Below, piece after piece: positions 15,321 through 23,155 of a DNA stretch of 23,155 bases. A model generated the notes under the pieces. It saw nothing but the letters and a program-made list of their open reading frames with translations, was not told the DNA's origin and ran no database searches. The DNA lies in assembly GCA_013286985.1 (NCBI GenBank), contig JABDEQ010000039.1:1-23155 (forward strand). Direction: 5' to 3'. Origin of the DNA: Bacteroidota bacterium (GTDB taxonomy: Bacteria; Bacteroidota; Bacteroidia; Sphingobacteriales; Sphingobacteriaceae). The translations under genes and the position numbers were made by a program. Position 1 is the stretch's first letter. Each line of letters opens with the position of its first letter.

Positions 15321-15486
15321 GTTCTTTTTATCAATAATAATAAGTGAGGCGCATACCGCTGGGCATAATTATATTAAGTGCGCAAAATTTTATATCTGTG
15401 GCACAGCGAGTGGCCGTTCATATCCAAAAAATAACCGTTGCTATAAAAGATCATCCATTTTTAAGGCTATTTGCATAAATTAGTTA

Positions 15487-16506
15487 ATGCGTAAATTTCT
15501 CCTGCATTTTCTGTTCTGGATTATTTTCTTTTTGATGTGGAACCGGGTTGTGAATTTCTATGTAAGCAGTAACATCAACCGGCTTTACTTTTCGGTATTG
15601 GATGTAAGCCTGATTATTTTCGCCTTTTATAGCATCTATCTGTATGTAATGCCCAATTACCTGAAAAATAAAAATATAGCGCTGCTGATATTGTTATCTC
15701 TTTTTTTAACCGTGTTATTGGCCGGTATTTACGCATGGATGATGGGCATTTTTTTACATATTATGCTAATGCCTATTAATTTCGATTTTTCGTGGGATTA
15801 TGCCGACTTACAATACAACCGTTTCTTTATAGCACTATTAGGCGTACTTGGCGGTTGTTTTGTAAAACTGGCGGTAGACCGATTGGAAGTGGGACGAAGA
15901 ATGGAAGCTATGGAAAAAGAAAAATCACTGGCAGAGCTTACCTACCTGAAAGCGCAGATCAATCCTCATTTTTTATTCAACTCCCTTAACAGTTTGTATA
16001 CGCAATTAGAACATAGTCCCGAAGACGCGAAAGGCACATTGATATCCATCGCCGACTTGTTGCGCTATCAGCTATACGAATGTAATGCTGATTTTATTCC
16101 GGTGGTAAATGAAATTGCTTACCTCAAAAACTACTTTAACCTGCAAAGTATCCGTAATGATAACTGCCAGGCTTCGCTTATAATTAATGGCGATTATGAA
16201 AAGTTGCTGATTGCCCCGTTATTGCTCATTCCGTTTGTAGAGAATGCATTTAAGTATGTTTCTGATTACGATGAGGAAGAGAATTTTATAAAAGTGAAGG
16301 TTGATTTTATTGATAATAGCCTAAGTTTTTGCTGCATTAATACTTTCACTAACGATGGTAAAGAAAATTCCCGCGACGACAATAAAGGCATCGGCATTCC
16401 AAATGTAAAGAAACGCCTGGATTTGATTTATGGCGATAACTATAGCCTGCACGGGAAATTAGATAATGGTTTGTATACGATGGATTTAACAATAAAATTA
16501 AGATAG
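15487..16506 (+). CDS. LytS-type sensor histidine kinase
   Basis: Four predicted TM helices (about 5-22, 37-56, 63-90, 113-130) lead into a short coiled linker (MEAMEKEKSLAELTYLKA). The His_kinase (PF06580-type) motif QINPHFLFNSLNSLY follows, with His161 as phosphoacceptor. The ATPase part shows LLLIPFVENAFKYV and GIGIPNVKKRLDLIYG. The 339-residue length fits the family, and no extracytoplasmic domain is visible. Its TAG stop is directly followed by the ATG of the LytTR regulator with no intervening base, so the two are certainly co-transcribed and should form a pair. Confidence 0.95.
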   Translation: MRKFLLHFLFWIIFFLMWNRVVNFYVSSNINRLYFSVLDVSLIIFAFYSIYLYVMPNYLKNKNIALLILLSLFLTVLLAGIYAWMMGIFLHIMLMPINFDFSWDYADLQYNRFFIALLGVLGGCFVKLAVDRLEVGRRMEAMEKEKSLAELTYLKAQINPHFLFNSLNSLYTQLEHSPEDAKGTLISIADLLRYQLYECNADFIPVVNEIAYLKNYFNLQSIRNDNCQASLIINGDYEKLLIAPLLLIPFVENAFKYVSDYDEEENFIKVKVDFIDNSLSFCCINTFTNDGKENSRDDNKGIGIPNVKKRLDLIYGDNYSLHGKLDNGLYTMDLTIKLR

Positions 16507-17211
16507 ATGCTTAATTGTTTAATAGTAGATGATGAGCCACTGGCCCGGCAGCAAATTGAAATGTATGTGGGTAAAGTGCCTTTTTTGAAGTTGATTGCTT
16601 CGGTACGTAATCCGGCTGTTGCTAAGGAGGTTTTGCAGGCAGAATTGATTGACCTTATTTTCCTTGATATTCAGATGCCTCAAATGAGCGGCATCGATTT
16701 TTTAAAAAATAACGATATTTTTCAGCAGGTTATATTCATAACAGCTTTCCCCGAATATGCGCTTGAAGGATTTGAACTGGAAGCTACTGATTACCTGATG
16801 AAACCTGTAACCTTTGAACGTTTTTTAAAGGCATGTGAAAAAGCATTGGTAAAGGTAAGCGGTTCTGAAACCATCAAACTAAACAAAGAGCATCCGGATT
16901 TTTTATATGTAAAATGTAACCAGCGTTTTGAAAAAATATGGATTGATGATATTTTATTTATCGAGTCAATGCTCAACTATATTAACATCATCACCATGAA
17001 TAAAAAATACACCGTTTATTCCAGCCTTAAAGCAGTTGAAAGCAGCCTTTCTGCAAATAAGTTTTTACGAATTCATAAGAGTTATATGGCGGCCATAAAC
17101 CACATCCATGCTATTGATAACAACCAGGTGCATGTGGCAGAATATAAACTGCCTGTAAGTCGGTCGAACAAACAGGCAGTTTTGCAAATAGCATCAGCGC
17201 TTGGCTTTTAA
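16507..17211 (+). CDS. LytTR-family response regulator
   Basis: The N-terminal receiver domain (about 2-118) has Asp8/Asp9 and phosphoacceptor Asp54 (LIFLDIQMPQMSG), and ends with DYLMKPVTFERF. The C-terminal LytTR DNA-binding domain (about 135-232) has FLYVKCNQRFEKIWIDDILF, ESMLNYINI, FLRIHKSYMAAINHI and LPVSRSNKQAVL. The length of 234 residues is standard. It starts on the base after the kinase stop. LytTR proteins bind direct-repeat sites upstream of targets; no repeat pair was confidently identified near the neighbouring genes. It is convergent with the giant LysM gene, with a 20-base gap. Confidence 0.96.
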   Translation: MLNCLIVDDEPLARQQIEMYVGKVPFLKLIASVRNPAVAKEVLQAELIDLIFLDIQMPQMSGIDFLKNNDIFQQVIFITAFPEYALEGFELEATDYLMKPVTFERFLKACEKALVKVSGSETIKLNKEHPDFLYVKCNQRFEKIWIDDILFIESMLNYINIITMNKKYTVYSSLKAVESSLSANKFLRIHKSYMAAINHIHAIDNNQVHVAEYKLPVSRSNKQAVLQIASALGF

Positions 17212-17231
17212 TTTTGCTGATTCTTTATACC

Positions 17232-20200
17232 TCAACTCTGTAATTCCTGAATATAAATTACTTCAAGCATCAGGTTATTCAGTTTCAGTACCGGTAAGTT
17301 ATTGCCACCGTTATCGCCATATATTTCAATCACAAACTGCAAGCTACCATTGTTTAATGACGGCCCCTGATCTTTAAACCAATTAAGTATGGTTGTGGTT
17401 AGGTTACAGGTAAAGCTTTTGGAATTAATACAATAGTTACCCGCCTGGCCAATATCCCAATCTTTGTCCAGCTCAAATAAGAAAGGCGTAGCCAATAATA
17501 CAGGTATGGCAATCTGGTTAAAGCTATCCGAGCCCTTAAGGTTATACAGGTACAGGCATTCTACCTTAATGGTTTGGTTTAAATTATTGGCATTTTGTAA
17601 CAGTGTTTTAAACAGGTTTTGCATATGCACCGCCAGGTTAAGCGTTGCCGGCGTACCCGGATTTTGTATTTGGGCTATGTATATGCTTTCATTACAAACC
17701 AGCAGCGGCACCAATTCATTATAAAACTTAACCAGCGGCGTTTTATAAATAAAGTTTTCATTGGTGGTTTTAAATTGCCCGTCTGGTTTTTCTATCAAAT
17801 CGGCATTTCTTACCAGTTGTGCGCCGCCCCAGGCGTTTTGCCTTTCCAAAATACTTAAAGCTTCAATGGTGAGGTTACGCAAAGGCACCGTATTACGGTC
17901 GTTGTAAAGCAGATATTTTTTCACCTTGCCGTCCATCTGATAAAAGGTGTTGCCATCGCCCGGCAAGTATCCGGCAAGTGATAAATTGAGTGCCGGGGCC
18001 GAATTAAGAGGGTTTACATCTATAACCAGGTAACCAGTATCCGGTTGCGATGATTCAATAATATTATAATTGTAGGTAATAACCGGTAAAGCCTTTGCAT
18101 TTTTCAGCATCAGTTTTCGCTGTTGAACTACCTGGTGCCATTTTGTCCAGGCATTGCCAACGTCTGTTATCAGCTGCCCGAAAGCTTGTACTGCCTTTAC
18201 AGCAATTGGATCTGTTGGCGATTTGATTAATGCGCTAACAATATCGGCCTGTATAGCAGGATATACGGTTATAAAATTAGCCAGCGTTGCGGGCAGCAGT
18301 GTAGGATCATAATTACCATCAGCCAGATAAAACAGCTTACGCGAGCTATCACTTTGGTTGGTGTAGTTAAACTGTAGCTGTATGTCAACCTGATCCTGCC
18401 CCGCCAGCGGTGGCATGTAGTTAAAATCATAGCCCCATTGTACCGCTTGTTGTAGTGTAGTTGATTGATCTTTATCACCTGATGGCGCATAATCAACCTG
18501 CTGATTTACCAGCGAAGGTGGTGTTGGATAGCTTCTTAATGCAATAGGTATTTCTACAGGGCCAACTTCGGTTAAGGCAACATCTAAAGGATTAATAAGG
18601 GTTAGCCATGACGATGCGAGGTATTCGCCCATGTTTTTAACCTGGTCAATCTGATGTTCGATGTATGAAATTTTAAACTTCATATCACTGAACTTAAAGC
18701 TGCTGTGTTTTTCAGCATCTTTGGCTTCAAACAGGTAGGTGAGCCATGAAGCACCGCCATCAGAAGAACCCAGCGGAATTTTGGCAGTTGAAAGGGTATA
18801 TTGATCAGCTATTTTTTCGTCGTCACCAAACACCGCATGGCGGGCACGGATTGCAGTAGCGAAAGTTCCGGCCATATCACCATACATTTGTGGTACATAA
18901 GGCGGCTTGGTAACCGGTTGGTTGCTGCCATCAAAACCATATAAAACCTTAACCGAGTTTTGTACGATAGTATTGATTTTATACGAATTAGATAGCTGGA
19001 TAAGCAACTGTTGTTTCAGTTTTTCTTTCGCATTGTCCAAACTTGAATTATCCGGTGCATCAATTTCAATAATGTTGTTCACATTGCCGGCAATGCCTTC
19101 GGCAATTAACTCTTTTGCATCAAGTACTTTTTGAAGCGATGTCCCATCGTCGATCAAAAATGCGGGGACTGCATATTCTGCCGTTAAAAACAGGTCGATT
19201 GCTTCCAGGCAGGTACGGCCCCAGCTATCCAGATCAATATCCGAAAATGTTTTAACCACAGGTGTACCAATCGGATAACTTTGCCCGGATTGGTATTGAT
19301 TGATGGCAACTTTTTCAAAAGTTTCTAAGCTGTTTGCTAACGGCTGCGGCGCAAAGAAGTATTGCTGCGAGTTATCAATAGTATAGTAAATACCATTCTT
19401 TCCGTTACTGTCAAAATGCACCACCCAAATTTTCTTATCATCGGTATCATTGCTTTCGCGGTCTAGTCCTACGGCAATTTTGAGGAAGTTGCCAGCTACA
19501 GGTAAATCTTTAAATGATGTTTCAAACTGTGTAGCAAATGCGGCAAGCGATTGCATTGGCGGCGCATCACCTGTCTTCCTTTTTACCGATGGATCGGAAG
19601 TTGCAGGTTTCAGCGCGGTTACGGCAGCATTTACTGCAGGTTCGCCGGCAAAAGCAGGATCAACATTGGCTGTACGGCTGATAGAAAGCTGCACGGTCAA
19701 CTCAAAAATAAGCTCGCTGTTATTGAAATTGATATTAAAGGTAAGCGCAGGGAACGATGGCGCCACAGCAGTTGCCGGGTTGGCAACTACCTGGTTTAAA
19801 TAGGTCCATATGTCGCCTGCATAACCTGCTAATACAGATGAGTCAATTGCTATCTGGCTTTGCGCATCATCTGCATTGATACTACTTGCCAGTGTTACCT
19901 TAATATCTTTTTGAATAAGCTGATAGTATATTTTCTGGTAGGTTACCATATCGATTTGGGCGTTTTTAATCGCCTCATTTTCTGATAACTTCGGTGTAAC
20001 CGTATACCGGGAAGGATCAACTATCGCATAAAACTCCAGCTGTGTTTGGCTGCCTGGTTTAGCGAAATAATAATAAGCCGTTAAACTTGGCCATTGCAAA
20101 ATGGAAAATAAATTGTCCGAATAGAGGCTGGATAGAACGATGTCATGGTTGCCATCATTCAGCGTAGTGTTAATCATGTTACCAAACATATCCTGCCAGT

Positions 20201-23155
20201 TCAATCTTACATTTACCGAATTGCCAATACCTGCGTAAGGATCATCAATTGCCGATGGATAGGTGGGTTTAACAGGCTGTATGCGGCTGGCATCCTTCAC
20301 ATTTTTTGCCAATGGAATTAAGGAATTGTATTTCCAGTTTTGATCGACCAGGGCCTTGGCTGAAAGTGCTTTCAGGTTTTTTACCTCATCAGGATCATGC
20401 TCATTTACCGGCCCAACAGGCAACAGCGACCAAACACCGTTAAATACATTGGTCTCTATTATTTGATATCCAATTAAGTTGTACTGGTAGTTGAGGTAAT
20501 TAATATCCTGGGTATGGCTTTGCGAACTGGCCGGGATAGGATATGGTTCAACAGGAACGTAATCGTCCGGTTTTGTACGTTCGAGCATAAAGCCTGCATT
20601 ACCCGGCGTAGCCAGTGCTGTTAAAGTGCTTAAATTATCAGCTTTAACATAAACTGTAGTACTCGCCTGATTTATTGGTGTTGCTATGGTTACGCTATTA
20701 ACAAAATTGATGGATAAGCTTTGTTTATAGGTAATCAACACATAAATTTTGCCGGTATTGCTCTTGCTGAATATGGTTGAAGGCAAGCCGTTTCCATCGC
20801 CTGTTTTATAGTACAGGTAATAACCGCCGGTGCGTGTAATACTGCACTGCCACAGGTAACTGATAAATTGCTTAAATGTATTTACCGTTGTTTTGGGTTC
20901 TGCTAAAGCGGAAACCAAAGCGCCCCGAACCGGGTTAGTTTCGGTTGAAAGGTTAGCTTGCACCAAAGCAAGTGTGATATCGCTGTTTTCTGCCGATTGT
21001 AAGCCATCCGGTGTATTGCCGCTATTATCTGGCGGATACAATACCTGTATCTGCTGAATGAAACCATCACCACTACCGGAGTTCATATGTTGAATTAAAC
21101 GCTCCAGGTATACAATGCCGGTATCGTTGGCCCCGGTTACTTCATAGGCATTGTCAAGTATAGTAGCATCGGCCGATTTATTGACAATTTTTTGAATATC
21201 TACCTCAACAATAGTTGAAAAAGCATAGTTAGGTGATTCTTTTTTAAATCCGCCTGCGCTGTCTTTTTCTAGCAGGATCACTTCCAGCCCCAAATCCTCT
21301 ACAACCGGTTGGTCCGGTGGTAGCAATTTGTTTATCAGCGCGTCTGAGAAATTCCAGATAGTTGGACTTGTTGCCAATTGGTTTGGTGGCGTGCCTATTG
21401 GTAATGCCAACTTACCGGGATACTGCCATGCAAAACCGGGTTTTAAAGTAAATGTTTCATTTACCCATTTGCCCATCGGCGCCGGCTGAGGTGGTACTGG
21501 TGTAGTATCCGGATCGAGCGTTATACTTACCAGATCATTGATACGGCTAATAGTGTTATCGGTAATTTTAACATTCAATGTTGATGAATCGCAGGAATTA
21601 TCAAATTGCATCCAGCAATTTGGCCCGGTATCCCCGGTTTTGGTCAATTGAATGCTCAGGTCATCCCCGGTTTTTACGGCAGGTAATGCAAACTGTTGAC
21701 CGTTAAGCGAGTAAAGTCCTGATGTTGCCGTCAGGTCGCCCGGTATTGGCAAGCGCATACCGTGCAGGAAGTAGCGGGCAGCCATTGCAGATATGCGTGC
21801 TATATTATCAGTAGTATCGAAAGTAGAAACCACAGTGTCTACATTCAACACGTTTAAATTAGGAATGACTACCGTATTGGTATTAAACAAGTTGGTAAGC
21901 ACTGAGTTAGCCGGGTTATTGGCGATAGAATCAATAGTTACCCCGTAATAGGTAGATACGGTTTCGAAAGAATCCGTTCCGGTAGTTGGGTAGCTTACAT
22001 CCGGCAGCGTCAGTTTTGCCAAACTTAATAATGCCAGTGAATCTTTTACCGCTTGCAGCACCTGAATGGTTGTGGCTGGGGTGGTACCGGTTACAGGCTT
22101 CATAGCGGCAGCAATTTGTGTAATGGTTTGCCCCGGAGCTATGGTGTAATCATTAAAGCCGGTTATTTTAACCACAACGTTTGCGGCCACCAAACCCTGA
22201 ATAGCAAGGTTACTATCGGTGTTTAAATCGCTAACCTGCACTTTAAACCTATCCGCTATAGTTTGCAGCGAATCCTTGTATTGTACCTGGTAACTTAATC
22301 CGGATATCTTTAAGGAGAGCCCGGTATTAAAATTCACGGTGCTATTGGCTGTTGCAATTGCTGCAGGGGTTAGGTTATTGGTAATAATGACGGTACTATC
22401 GGTGCAATTATAGGTGAGCTCATTAAAATGAGTAACCAGCGTATTTAAGCTTTCGTTTTTGCTGGTAATGCCATAATTAAAGTTTTCAAACTCGCCAATA
22501 GCATCCTGCAATGCCGATTTTGCCACCATCAAAATATAATCCTGAAAAATAAAGGCAGGCATGGGCTGTGATGTGGCATCATTACCCATAAATAGCGAGG
22601 TGATACCGTGCAACATTTCGTCGGCTGCATCACTGGCACTTTCCAAGTTGTTTTGGTAGTTTACTTTTAATTTTTCAAGCTCATCCTCTATCGCCTGCAT
22701 GTAGTTTTCGTCTACATTCTGGGTGGTCAAGGTACTGCTGGTGCCATTCAATTTCCACGATAGCTGCAGTGTTGGGAAGAGCGGTAAAATACTGGCGTTA
22801 ATGTTTATTGCTTTACCCTGATTTTGCGCCAGAACATAATCAGGATCCATCACATTGATACTAAAGTACGCTTTCAGGAACGGCTCAATAGCAGAATATG
22901 GTATCGGGCTAGGGTTAGATGATGTATCTGCCAGGTAGGCGTAAATTTGTTTCAATACATCAACCGATACATTTTCTGTTTTCAGGTTATCGAGCGTGGT
23001 ATTTGATTGCTTACTGTTAACAGCTGCATTTATGCACCAGTATAAAACACCTTTAACCAGTTTATTTAGTGAGGCATCTTTTACGCTTCCGTCGGCAGGG
23101 GCATCGATATATAAAATATTGGCAAATTGCGCTGCCTGAGCTTTGCCGGCCGCCG
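17232..23155 (-). CDS. Giant LysM-containing protein of unknown function, 5' partial
   Basis: One uninterrupted frame of 1973 codons runs off the right edge, so the N-terminus and any signal peptide are not visible. A TTG at 22955 is not the start, since 66 further in-frame codons precede it. Near the upstream end are a short helical segment (ENYMQAIEDELEKLKVNYQ) and three degenerate LysM-like units: 22165-22292 (YQVQYKDSLQTIADRFKV), 22056-22148 (YTIAPGQTITQIAAAM) and 21861-21992 (TDSFETVSTYYGVTIDSIAN). A conserved-looking MAARYFLHGMRLPIPG follows. The remaining roughly 1500 residues are low in cysteine, rich in Asn, Thr and Ser, and mixed alpha/beta without TM helices or a catalytic motif I can name. 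LysM units usually bind glycan or act as structural adaptors. A secreted surface, toxin-complex or injection-system component is possible but unproven. Confidence 0.8.
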   Translation of the reverse strand, partial: AAGKAQAAQFANILYIDAPADGSVKDASLNKLVKGVLYWCINAAVNSKQSNTTLDNLKTENVSVDVLKQIYAYLADTSSNPSPIPYSAIEPFLKAYFSINVMDPDYVLAQNQGKAININASILPLFPTLQLSWKLNGTSSTLTTQNVDENYMQAIEDELEKLKVNYQNNLESASDAADEMLHGITSLFMGNDATSQPMPAFIFQDYILMVAKSALQDAIGEFENFNYGITSKNESLNTLVTHFNELTYNCTDSTVIITNNLTPAAIATANSTVNFNTGLSLKISGLSYQVQYKDSLQTIADRFKVQVSDLNTDSNLAIQGLVAANVVVKITGFNDYTIAPGQTITQIAAAMKPVTGTTPATTIQVLQAVKDSLALLSLAKLTLPDVSYPTTGTDSFETVSTYYGVTIDSIANNPANSVLTNLFNTNTVVIPNLNVLNVDTVVSTFDTTDNIARISAMAARYFLHGMRLPIPGDLTATSGLYSLNGQQFALPAVKTGDDLSIQLTKTGDTGPNCWMQFDNSCDSSTLNVKITDNTISRINDLVSITLDPDTTPVPPQPAPMGKWVNETFTLKPGFAWQYPGKLALPIGTPPNQLATSPTIWNFSDALINKLLPPDQPVVEDLGLEVILLEKDSAGGFKKESPNYAFSTIVEVDIQKIVNKSADATILDNAYEVTGANDTGIVYLERLIQHMNSGSGDGFIQQIQVLYPPDNSGNTPDGLQSAENSDITLALVQANLSTETNPVRGALVSALAEPKTTVNTFKQFISYLWQCSITRTGGYYLYYKTGDGNGLPSTIFSKSNTGKIYVLITYKQSLSINFVNSVTIATPINQASTTVYVKADNLSTLTALATPGNAGFMLERTKPDDYVPVEPYPIPASSQSHTQDINYLNYQYNLIGYQIIETNVFNGVWSLLPVGPVNEHDPDEVKNLKALSAKALVDQNWKYNSLIPLAKNVKDASRIQPVKPTYPSAIDDPYAGIGNSVNVRLNWQDMFGNMINTTLNDGNHDIVLSSLYSDNLFSILQWPSLTAYYYFAKPGSQTQLEFYAIVDPSRYTVTPKLSENEAIKNAQIDMVTYQKIYYQLIQKDIKVTLASSINADDAQSQIAIDSSVLAGYAGDIWTYLNQVVANPATAVAPSFPALTFNINFNNSELIFELTVQLSISRTANVDPAFAGEPAVNAAVTALKPATSDPSVKRKTGDAPPMQSLAAFATQFETSFKDLPVAGNFLKIAVGLDRESNDTDDKKIWVVHFDSNGKNGIYYTIDNSQQYFFAPQPLANSLETFEKVAINQYQSGQSYPIGTPVVKTFSDIDLDSWGRTCLEAIDLFLTAEYAVPAFLIDDGTSLQKVLDAKELIAEGIAGNVNNIIEIDAPDNSSLDNAKEKLKQQLLIQLSNSYKINTIVQNSVKVLYGFDGSNQPVTKPPYVPQMYGDMAGTFATAIRARHAVFGDDEKIADQYTLSTAKIPLGSSDGGASWLTYLFEAKDAEKHSSFKFSDMKFKISYIEHQIDQVKNMGEYLASSWLTLINPLDVALTEVGPVEIPIALRSYPTPPSLVNQQVDYAPSGDKDQSTTLQQAVQWGYDFNYMPPLAGQDQVDIQLQFNYTNQSDSSRKLFYLADGNYDPTLLPATLANFITVYPAIQADIVSALIKSPTDPIAVKAVQAFGQLITDVGNAWTKWHQVVQQRKLMLKNAKALPVITYNYNIIESSQPDTGYLVIDVNPLNSAPALNLSLAGYLPGDGNTFYQMDGKVKKYLLYNDRNTVPLRNLTIEALSILERQNAWGGAQLVRNADLIEKPDGQFKTTNENFIYKTPLVKFYNELVPLLVCNESIYIAQIQNPGTPATLNLAVHMQNLFKTLLQNANNLNQTIKVECLYLYNLKGSDSFNQIAIPVLLATPFLFELDKDWDIGQAGNYCINSKSFTCNLTTTILNWFKDQGPSLNNGSLQFVIEIYGDNGGNNLPVLKLNNLMLEVIYIQELQS

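Noticed and set aside
15321..15486. Bacteroidota-type promoters (TTG / TAnnTTTG) in the divergent spacer
   Set aside because: No clean -7 element at a suitable distance was found on either strand by eye, so none is claimed.
19450..19803. Plus-strand frames of 82-117 codons opposite the giant gene
   Set aside because: They are shadows of the long minus-strand frame, with no start context or recognisable domains.
22953..22955. TTG at 22955 as the start of the giant LysM gene
   Set aside because: The frame remains open for 66 more codons to the window edge and there is no start context; the gene is 5' partial.

Overview
The window reads as a chromosomal segment of a Bacteroidota bacterium, most likely Sphingobacteriaceae (Mucilaginibacter/Pedobacter-like). 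The grounds are a fused HemC-HemD, a Mg-type HemB, LytS/LytTR and ECF sigma/anti-sigma layouts typical of that phylum, signal peptides and beta-barrel style of the exported proteins, and several palindromic repeat families of the kind dispersed through such genomes. No tRNA, rRNA, CRISPR array, transposase or phage gene was seen.

Region 1 (about 1-9.3 kb) is a tetrapyrrole (heme) biosynthesis cluster using the C5 pathway: hemA (minus strand), then on the plus strand hemC-hemD fusion, hemB, hemL, a sensor kinase, an OmpR-type regulator, a small membrane TPR protein, hemE and a hemJ-like protoporphyrinogen oxidase. Together they cover glutamyl-tRNA to uroporphyrinogen III and coproporphyrinogen III, plus the later protoporphyrinogen oxidation. 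Genes for coproporphyrinogen oxidase and ferrochelatase are not in the window. The main anomaly is that HemA lacks its N-terminal roughly 90-100 residues, including the catalytic cysteine region, and its remainder abuts the first codon of hemC with no promoter space. This is either a real deletion or an assembly collapse. Most spacers here are filled with palindromic repeats, and one of them appears to supply the GTG start codon of hemJ.

Region 2 (9.3-11.3 kb, minus strand) holds a VapBC-type toxin-antitoxin pair with two operator-like palindromes upstream, and a secreted metal-dependent amidohydrolase. Region 3 (11.4-13.6 kb, plus strand) is an ECF sigma factor, an overlapping membrane-anchored anti-sigma-like protein, and a secreted outer-membrane beta-barrel-like protein. 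A 450-base mosaic of nested inverted repeats follows (13.58-14.03 kb).

Region 4 (14.0-17.2 kb) has a secreted HExxH metallopeptidase-like protein on the minus strand, divergent from a LytS-type kinase directly abutting its LytTR regulator. Region 5 (17.2 kb to the right edge, minus strand) is one very long open frame of at least 1973 codons, open at the edge. It has three degenerate LysM-like segments near the upstream end and a long remainder I do not recognise. It is the best candidate in the window for something undescribed.
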